A DNA stretch of 64,000 bases, from contig NZ_JACHYH010000010.1 of the NCBI RefSeq assembly GCF_014192715.1, positions 23,082-87,081 of the forward strand. Direction: 5' to 3'. Positions 48,058-57,000 of the stretch are shown here, one piece after another; within the stretch, counting starts at the first letter, position 1; every line of letters begins with the position of its first letter. Both the position numbers and the translations under genes were made by a program. The notes below the pieces were generated by a model. That model did no database searches. It was given only the letters and a program-made list of their open reading frames with translations, and was not told the DNA's origin. Source of the stretch: Luteibacter sp. Sphag1AF (lineage in GTDB: Bacteria; Pseudomonadota; Gammaproteobacteria; Xanthomonadales; Rhodanobacteraceae).

Positions 48058-50817
48058 ATGCGTTCCAAACATACGTGGCGTGCTTGCGCGTCGGCGCTGG
48101 CTGGCCTGTTTATCATTTTGCCGCTTCAGGCGGCCGACCTTTCCTTCAGCCAGTTCCGCGTTCGCGGCCCGGCAGGCGGCAACGACGAATTCGTCGAAAT
48201 CTACAACAGCGGCACCACGCCGCAAGACCTCAGCGGCTACAAGCTCAACGCATCCAATGCCAGCGGCACCACAGGCACGCGCCTGACCATTCCCGCCGGC
48301 ATCACCGTCGCACCCGGCTGTTATCTGCTGCTGGGCAACTCCGCAACGGGTGGCTACTCCGGCACCGTCGTGCCTGACCTCAAATACAGCACCGGTGTCA
48401 CCGACGACGGGGGCCTCGCGCTGCTGGCCGCCAATGGTTCCATCGTGGACCAGGTGGGCCTCAGTGCCGGCTCCGCATACAAGGCAGGCACACCGCTGGC
48501 CTCGCTGGGTTCAAGCAATGCCGACCAGGGCTATGCCCGCAAGACCAATGCGGCGAGCGTGCCCCAGAATACCGGCGACAACAGCGCCGACTTCGTCAAG
48601 GTCGCACCGACCGTTCCGCACAACAGTCAGTCCACCTGCGTCGCGCAGGGTCGCAGCATCAGCATCGCCGACTCGTCGGTGAGCATCCGCAACAGCAGCG
48701 ACGTCAGCATGCCGTTCACGGTCACGCTGAGCGAAGCCTCTCCTGCCGACATCACTGTGCACGCCAGCACGGCGGACGACAGCGCCACGGTTGCTGCGGG
48801 CGATTACAACGCCCTGGACACCACGCTCTCGTTCCCTGCCGGTTCCACCACCGCAGCGTTCAACGTCCAAGTGCATGGCAAGTCGGTGGCCGGCCCGGAC
48901 AAGGCGTTCCGCGTCAACATCGACCATGTCACTGGTGATGCCACCATCGCCAAGGGCGGCGCCATCGGTGCCATCCTCAACGAAATCCCCGTCGACGCAG
49001 AAATCTGGCAGATCACGGGTCGCGGACAGATTTCGCCGCTGCTCGGCAAGCGCGTGTCGACGAAGGGCAACATCGTCACTGCCGTGGGGCCGGCCGGCTT
49101 CACCATGCAGACGCCCGACGCACGTGCTGACAATGACACGTTGACGTCCAACGGCATCTACGTGTTCACCAGCACCGCCCCGGCCGTCGCCATTGGCGAC
49201 GTGGTGGATGTGGACGCCACGGTCGACAACTACTACTACCTGCCCGAACTGAAGACGGCCACGTTCTCGGTGAAGCGTCACAACGCCACGCTGCCGCGTG
49301 CCGTGGTATTTGGTGATCGCACGCCGTCCTCGGACCCCAATGCGCTGTCGTGCGGCGAGACAAACTTCCAGTGCTATGTGGGCATGCGCGTCGTGATCGA
49401 CGACGGCATGATCACCACCGGCAATCTGCGCTTCAGCAACGAACCGTTCGCCGAGGTGTACATCACGGCCAATGGCCAGCGTTCGCTGCGCAAGCCAGGC
49501 GTCCGTTTCTCGGTGCCGGTGCCCGATGGCGTGAACCTGCCGAACTGGTCGGGCAACCCTGAAGTACTGAAGATGAACACCGCCGACTACGGTGCCGTGG
49601 CAGTCAACACGCCTTTCGTGGCCGGCAGCCGTTTCCGTGCGGAAGGCGTGATGTCGTACAGCTTCGGCGCGTACACATTCATCCCGACCAAGTTCCGCCT
49701 GACCCAGGCAGCACCACTGCCCCGTGCAGTGGACCCGCGGCCGTTCTTCTCCGTACGCGTTGGCGCGCTGAACACCGAGCGCTTCTGCGACACCGAGTTC
49801 AACACGGTGTACACATGCAGCGGCGGCACCACGGAACCCACCGCCGATCAGGTCAAGCTGAAAACACAGCGCCTCTCCGCGTATGTGGGCAGCGTGCTGA
49901 AACTGCCGGACATCCTGTCGGTAGAAGAAGTGAAGAGCCTGGCCGTGCTTCAGGGCCTGGCCAAACAGCTGGGCGATGACTATCCGGCGCGTTACGAGGC
50001 GTACCTGATTCCGGGTCACGACCCCAGCGGCATCAACGTGGGCTTCCTTGTTCGCAGCGACCGCGTGCGCGTGCTTGGTGTCCGCCAGCTTGGTGCCGAT
50101 GAAACCTGGAACGATCAGGGCAGCACCTCGTTCGTGCACGATCATCCGCCGCTGCTGCTGACCGCCGAAATTCCGAGCGCGGGACGCATGCGCATCAACG
50201 TGATCTCGGTGCATCCGAAGGCCCGTCAGAACGTCGACAAGACCGGCTCCACGGCTGAACGTGATCGTCAGAAGCGCTTCCTCCAGGCCACCTCGCTGGC
50301 AACCCAGGTGCAGGCATTGCAGAACGACCGCGCCACCTCGCAGGTGCCGCTGCTGGTCGTGGGTGACTTCAATGCCTACGAGTTCAGCGACGGCTTCGTC
50401 GATGTGGTGAACCTCATTGCCGGTCGCTACGACGACAAGCAGAACCTGCTCAAGCTTGGCAACAACATCGTCAAGCCGGCGCTTTGGAACGCGGTGGAAT
50501 CGGTGCCGCGCAATGATCGCTACTCGTTCCTCTTCACCGAGAGCTTCGGTGCGATTCAGGGCTATACCGGCACCAGCGGTCGTCAGCTTCCCTCCCATCA
50601 GGTTCTGGACCACGCGCTGCTGAACAATGCCGCGCGGGCCCGCTTCCTGCGCATGCAGTACGGCCGTGCCGACCTGGATGCGCCGGTGCAGACACTGGAC
50701 GATTCGGCGTCGGCCAAAGACTGGCGCAAGGCGATCGGCGCGTCGGATCACGATGGCTTCGTGGTCGACCTGCTTGCCTTGCCGCTGCCGTTCGGTGGCA
50801 TCCTGCTTGGCCATTAA
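48058..50817 (+). CDS. Secreted ExeM/NucH-like extracellular nuclease
   Basis: A 919-residue exported nuclease. The signal sequence ends near LQAAD. A lamin-tail domain (SFSQFRVRGPAGGNDEFVEI...) spans about 25-160, followed by a Calx-beta-like domain (~195-300), an OB-fold segment (~305-440) and an endonuclease/exonuclease/phosphatase domain from about 560. The EEP motifs are LSVEEVKSLAVLQ (Glu), VVGDFNAYEFSDGF (Asp/Asn) and ASDHDGFVVDL (Asp-His) near the end. It likely degrades extracellular DNA for nutrient use or biofilm control. Strong hairpins follow the stop. Confidence 0.93.
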   Translation: MRSKHTWRACASALAGLFIILPLQAADLSFSQFRVRGPAGGNDEFVEIYNSGTTPQDLSGYKLNASNASGTTGTRLTIPAGITVAPGCYLLLGNSATGGYSGTVVPDLKYSTGVTDDGGLALLAANGSIVDQVGLSAGSAYKAGTPLASLGSSNADQGYARKTNAASVPQNTGDNSADFVKVAPTVPHNSQSTCVAQGRSISIADSSVSIRNSSDVSMPFTVTLSEASPADITVHASTADDSATVAAGDYNALDTTLSFPAGSTTAAFNVQVHGKSVAGPDKAFRVNIDHVTGDATIAKGGAIGAILNEIPVDAEIWQITGRGQISPLLGKRVSTKGNIVTAVGPAGFTMQTPDARADNDTLTSNGIYVFTSTAPAVAIGDVVDVDATVDNYYYLPELKTATFSVKRHNATLPRAVVFGDRTPSSDPNALSCGETNFQCYVGMRVVIDDGMITTGNLRFSNEPFAEVYITANGQRSLRKPGVRFSVPVPDGVNLPNWSGNPEVLKMNTADYGAVAVNTPFVAGSRFRAEGVMSYSFGAYTFIPTKFRLTQAAPLPRAVDPRPFFSVRVGALNTERFCDTEFNTVYTCSGGTTEPTADQVKLKTQRLSAYVGSVLKLPDILSVEEVKSLAVLQGLAKQLGDDYPARYEAYLIPGHDPSGINVGFLVRSDRVRVLGVRQLGADETWNDQGSTSFVHDHPPLLLTAEIPSAGRMRINVISVHPKARQNVDKTGSTAERDRQKRFLQATSLATQVQALQNDRATSQVPLLVVGDFNAYEFSDGFVDVVNLIAGRYDDKQNLLKLGNNIVKPALWNAVESVPRNDRYSFLFTESFGAIQGYTGTSGRQLPSHQVLDHALLNNAARARFLRMQYGRADLDAPVQTLDDSASAKDWRKAIGASDHDGFVVDLLALPLPFGGILLGH

Positions 50818-50835
50818 GCACTGACCTGCTGCCAC

Positions 50836-50865
50836 CGCACGATGAGCTGATCCGCTCATCGTGCG
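50836..50865. terminator. Hairpin 1 after the nuclease gene
   Basis: A perfect 11-bp stem (CGCACGATGAG/CTCATCGTGCG) with an 8-base loop, 18 bp past the nuclease stop. There is no T-run, so it is a terminator-like hairpin of uncertain efficiency. Confidence 0.55.
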
Positions 50866-50883
50866 AGCCCAGGCACGAGAACC

Positions 50884-50922
50884 GAAGGCCTGAGTCCGGC
50901 ATGGCGCCGCACTCAGGCCTTC
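50884..50922. terminator. Hairpin 2 after the nuclease gene
   Basis: A perfect 12-bp stem (GAAGGCCTGAGT/ACTCAGGCCTTC) with a 15-base loop, followed by TTCG. Together with hairpin 1 it insulates the Tc-toxin gene from upstream transcription. Confidence 0.6.
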
Positions 50923-51080
50923 TTCGTCTGCAACGTACGTTGCCCTGCCATCCCCGTTCAGAAATATGAAACGCGCCTACATCCATTGGGCTATTTCCGC
51001 GGCGCTGACGAATCATTAGCGTCACAGGCACGCGATCTTCGCGGCACCGTGCTGCGGGCGCCTTGTGGGAAATCCGTGCC

Positions 51081-54000
51081 ATGTCCGAGCAAGCAAAGGC
51101 CGTCGCCATCCCGTCCCAAAGTAACGAGGCATCGCAGAACAACGCATTTACCGCGGACTATCCCAGCCTCTTCGGCGATCGCTCCATGAGCCGCTGCCTG
51201 CCCACCGCACTGGAAAGCGCGCTGCGTCCGCTGGCCTATCTGGATGAGCTTTACGCACGGGCACGCACCATCGAGCAAGACTACAGCGCCAAACCCTATA
51301 GCCCCCTGGAGCGTCGGCGTCCGGACATCGCTGCATTGCTTCTGGACGAACCGGCGCTGACCCGGCGCGTATCGCGCCTGACCCTGGCGGTGGAGTGCCT
51401 GGAAGGTCTGGTGAAACGCACCACCAAAACGGATGCAAGTGCGGCCACCACCATTGCGGCGGCGACGTCGTCGCCCAGCGTGCCATTTGACAGGGCCTGG
51501 AATCTGGTCAGTGAAGTGCTCCAGCAGAAACGACAGCTTCCCTGGCAACTGCTGCGCTTCACGGATGAGGACTATCCCAATTTTGCCCAGGCGAACATCA
51601 CCAACACGTCGATGCGCGATGCACTGACGTTATGCACAGGTATGTCGCCCACACAGCTGGGTTCGTTGCAGTCGACACCTGCCGCTGCAACCACCGACAA
51701 ATCGCTTCTGACCAGTCTGGGCGTGCCCGATGGCACAACGATCAGTGACCTTGCCGACACGCCGCTGTTTCTCAAGGTCACTGGCCTCAACCGCAAGCGC
51801 ATGCGTCAGCTTCTGGCAGTCAATGGCGTGGCCAAACCCGGGGCCACGGATACCTATACCTCCGTGACGGTGAGCGACTACGGTGCTCCGAAAGGCACCG
51901 CGAGCAGCCATCTCTTCGGTGCTGTTTTCATCAACGACGGTACATCGCCCGCGCTACGCCTGGTGACGCCCACCGACGTCCGCACGGTATCGAGGATTGA
52001 AGGCCTGACCGCCGCGTCCATGCAACGCATCTGGACGATGCTGCGACTGCATTCGGGCACGAACATGCCGTTCGCATCGCTGGACAGGCTGCTCCAGGCG
52101 GCCTTCGGTGCACAGGGCATCACGTCGGGCTTCAAGATAGACACGCATGTGCTGCGCGCCATTGGGCTGTACTGCCATCTGCGCGATTCGCGCCACGTGG
52201 ATCTGGACGCCTACGCGGCGGTGATCCACGAGATATCCCCCAGGGCGACGGGGCGCGATACGCCTTACTACGACCGGCTATTCCTTTCGCGGCCCGGTGG
52301 CGACGATGCGGTCAGCGCCGATGCGGTGCTGAAGATGGACGGCGGCACCTTCGGCAACAGCGCAGACGATCCCACGGTACAGCGCCTGTGCGCGGGACTT
52401 GGCGTGCCACCGGATACCCTTTGCACGCTGCTCTCGTGGGCCACCGAGGCCCGCATGGAGCCCACCGGCGCGATCCCCGTGCCCACACGGACACTGGCCC
52501 TGGTATCGGCCTGCCACCGCCTTGCCGTCCTCCCGCTTTGGCTGGGCTATTCGGGCAACGACGGACTGGCGCTGCTCAAGCTGTTCAGGCACACCCATCC
52601 CCAGCTGATGGCGCAACTGGCAGGAACGCCCTCCCTCGGACGTGATGGCGACGGCGTCCCGGCAGACGTCGTCGATGCACTCACCACCCTGATGAATCTG
52701 GCGGAGTGGCTGCGTCAGCAGCGTATCGCTCCCCCGGCGCTCGCCGCCGTGTTGACTGCCGCGTCCCAGGCCCCCATTCCGGACGATGTTCTGGCCGAGT
52801 TGCGCGTGGCCAACACGAAAAAATGTGATGCCTGCCTCATCACCCGGGAAAGTCTCGCGAACGCGTTCATCGGCATGCCTTCTCCACAGGGTGGTGCTCA
52901 AGAGCCGCTTGCTGTCCTGTCGCCACTGGTCGATGCCAATGGACTGGCCAGCGCCGCCGCACTGGCCCTGACGCCCGAAGCACTGGCAGAAAAGGTGACC
53001 TCGCTGATCACCGCCGCAGCCGGAAAGCCAACGGAGCCGGACGATGCCGACACCGCCGCGGAAACATTGCGGCGCATCTCCAGCAACGTCACGCAGCAGT
53101 TGAATGAACTGATCCGTCGGCAGCGTGCCCTGGCCTCCGACGTCCTTGCCGGCCTTCTCCCGCAATTGCACGAGGAAACCGTGCGCACCAGCCTGGCGTC
53201 CTGGGTTGGGGTATCGCACGCCGACCTGATCATGCTGGTGCGCAACTACAGCCTTGCAGCGCTGAACGACCTGCTGGCAAACGCCCTGGGTATTGGCCAG
53301 CCGAATGATGCGGCGGCAAAGGCGCAGGAGCTTGCCTGGCTGAACCGGCTGGGAAGACTGGCGCCACTGGTCTCCCTGCTGGCGCTCGACGCTCCGACGA
53401 TGGATGCGCTGGCCACACACCCGGCGTGGTTCGGCCTCGGCGCGGATAAACCGCTGGATGCCGACCTCACCCTTATCTACCGGGTGGTTGAATGGAAGAA
53501 TCTTGTTCAGGCGGTGGCCGGGCAGACAGGCAACGAGGCGGAAGGCGTGCGCGATCAGTTGCTCGCCTATCTGAACAGCGTCACCACTGACGGTGACTTC
53601 GACGCGAAGCAGGCCTGCCTCGTACTGGCTGACATCATTCAGGCCAATGTCACAACCATCGAAGCGCTTGCGAAGGCCTCCGAACCCACGGCCACCCGGC
53701 TTACCCGAATCCCGCAGCTCGCATGGTGGCAGCGCCTGGAAACCATCGCGACACGGTCGGAACTGTCCATCGACGCACTACTCGCGTTAAGCCGACTGGA
53801 TACGAAGAGCACCACGACGAGCATCGAGACGACGGGACAGATGCTGCTGGCATGCTGCGATACGTCCGAACGCAAGCTCGTGATGGGAAAGCATCATGAG
53901 GCATGGCGCAACGCCATGGTCGACTGGCTGCTGTTTCACGCCCGGGATGCGGATGGCAAATCGTTTGCGGATCGCGAAGAACTGTCCGCATGGCTGCTGA

Positions 54001-57000
54001 TCGACGTGGACGTGGGCACCGAGCCGCAAACAACCTCCGTGGCTGCCGCCACTGACAGCGTGCAGATCTACATTCACCGGCTGCTAAGCGGCCTGGAGAA
54101 GCATGTTGATCCTGCCGCAGACATGAAGGCCGAGCGCAAGATATGGGGTGCTTATCTTTCGCGCTACGTGGACTGGCGCGACCACCGCGAAGCGCTCTAT
54201 TACCCCCATAACCATATCGAACCGACAAAACACCGGCGCAACACCAGGGCCTTTCGCGAGCTTGAAATGCAACTGGCGCAAGGCCAGGCGCGTGTCGCGG
54301 ATATCAACACCACGCTACTGAACTACCTCACGGCCTTCGAGAAGATAAGCAACCTGCAAGTGCTGTCGGCATACCACGACGGCGTTGATCCGGCCAATGA
54401 TCTCCTGCACCTGATCGGTCGCACCAACAGCGAACCGTACGAGTTCTACTGGCGCGCTGGCGACATGAAGGCCAAGACGGCGGACGGTTACACCGGCATG
54501 CTGGCATGGAGCGACTGGGAACGCATCGAACTGCCGGTGGTGGGGCATCTTGCACAAACCCAGCTTCCCTCCCCTCCGAGCGACAGGCAACAGAAAAACG
54601 ATAAGGCACTGGAAGACGCGAACAAAGAGGCCGACGCCGCCGCGAAGGCGGAAAAGACGCTTCGCGCGGCGACACCTCCGGACGACGAAGCGATCTCGGA
54701 AGCAAGCAAGGCTACCCTGGCCGCCCAGGATAAAGTCTGGGCGGCCAGGGTCGCGATACAGGCCGACAAGCTGGACAAGGAAGATCCCCGAACCGCTGTC
54801 GATGCCATCCGGCCCCTGATCATTGACGGACGACGCTATGTGGTATGGGCGGAGCGCGATACCTCGGCCATCGTGTTCGACAACGAAACCGCCGCCAGTT
54901 CCTACTACGCGCTGCGCGTCTGTTATGCCTACCAGAATAGCAATGGCTCATGGAGCATGCCCAATGAACTCCTTTGCCTGGACGGCAGGGACGCCAATGG
55001 AAACAGGCCAAATCCTTCCGGAAAAACGCCATCAAAAACCAGTGTCGACCTGACCGGGAAAGGCAAGCTGGTGGGCGCGGGCTACATGCCCGGACTGATC
55101 GTGATGGAAAACCGCAAGGGACGCCGGGACACTGATCCCTACCTCGTGGTGATGCTCTTCGACAGCCAGAACACCAAAGATCCCGACTCCTGGAGCGCGG
55201 GCACCGACTATTTCCTGTCGGTGCGCGACCTGCTGCTGATCGACGAGAAAAAACTGGACGACACCGACAAGGACAGGGTGGGAGGAGCCAGTACCAGCGG
55301 CAGCAACGACATACAGAAACAGCTCGTCACCAACTGGGGCACCCTCTTCCGCGATCCCCGCGTGGTGCAGCATCCGTATGTGGGTGCGAAGTATGCACTG
55401 ACGGTTCCTTCGCCTGAAAAGTGCGTGAAGGAAGAAGTATCAAAAGTGGTCAATGCACTCTCAAGCGCGTATATCACGACCGATCTGCGCAACGCCATGC
55501 TCAGGGCGAGATTGTCCGATGACGAAAATAGCATCGAGATCCAGGGGGCGTTTGACGATGAATGGACAAAAAGGCAGCAGGTGTCCAGCACCATCGCTTC
55601 CGGCGACGATATCGAACGACTCCGCATTGATGCCGTATTGAAGGTACGAGCAACCCGGACAGTAAAGCCAGAGGGAAGAGATCCGACGACATTTATTATC
55701 ACCTACAAAATCAAGGCAACGATTGACGCAAAGGGGCTTCTGGAGAATCAATTTAAGCTCGGTGAGATCACTGCCTCGAACGATTCTGCGAAATCAAATC
55801 CACTGGGCGAAATACGAGACTTCGATTGGCGGGAAAAAGATGCCATGGAAGGGAAGGATTCGACCGAGATAGACTTCTGGTATGTCCTCCAGGACGGCTC
55901 GAAAGACAAGCATACTCGAGGGTTCAGCACCGCCGATATAGAATTTCGGGGACGCGCAACGCATGTCCTCCTGCGCATGCTCGATTTCAATAAAGTAGGT
56001 TATCCACGCAACGAGTTTCGGTACGGCCCGCAAGTAGCTTCAAAACCGAAATCGCTACTCCCTGACGTATTTTCCTGGTGGAAAGCTTCGCCGTCAGGAA
56101 TCCCGCTAGCAAAAATCCTGTACGGCGAGATTGACGGCGCAGGCTGGAAGTTCGAACCGGAGAGCGATTCACTAGTCCTTCCCTTCAGCCTGGACGCCAA
56201 GCCGGCGACATCGGGCGAAGATCGGAAAGATCGCCCCATCTGGGTAGACCTGTCGCTCTTCCGGGTTGGCGCAAAGGCGGCTGCCCAGGAAGACAACTCA
56301 ACGCTCAGCAAAGAATTTGCAAGTCACGGCCTGAAGGATCTGTACACGCTGGCCAGTACCGACCAGGCTGCCGTATCAGCGTGGCTGCCGGCCCTCCAGA
56401 ACACCTGGCAGGTGCCATTCAAGGATTACCATGGCGCGCTTCGTGCCGCCAACCTGGAGACGGGCATCGCCGACGACAGGGCGCTGGCGGGCGAACTCCC
56501 CTTCCTTCAGGTCATGCATACGACGGGAAACAGCAAGATTCGCGACGCGCTTGCCGGGATCATGACCGCACGGCTTGGCGAAGGGCTGGAGGCGAAAACG
56601 AGAGACAAAATCCCGCTCGAACTGCGCAGCACGATCGTTGAGTTTGCCATCCAGCACCAGTCGCTTTATCGCAGACTGCTTGGCAAGCTGTACCAATTTA
56701 CGGGGCGGACAAGTGATGCGTTGATTTTCAGCAAGAAGGTCAACGCAAACGGGCCTGGCAGGAAGATTATTCGTGCTTCCGTACCTGTCAACACCGATGA
56801 GACCAACTACACATTTCGCCTGGAACTCAGCACGTCAACCACACCCGACACGGCAAAGGCTCCATTCGAGAAATGGCTTTCCGTCACGGCTGCCTGCAAA
56901 CTCGTATCCGCATCCTCTGCCGGCAACGTTCGGGACGACCGCGTCCCTACGTCACGCATTCGCCACAACAAAGTGGAAGCTCAGTACCTCGATCTGGAGG

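Noticed and set aside
48511..50859. 782-codon frame antisense to the secreted nuclease
   Set aside because: Low-complexity Arg/His/Val-rich translation without motifs; the nuclease on the plus strand is complete with signal peptide and catalytic residues.
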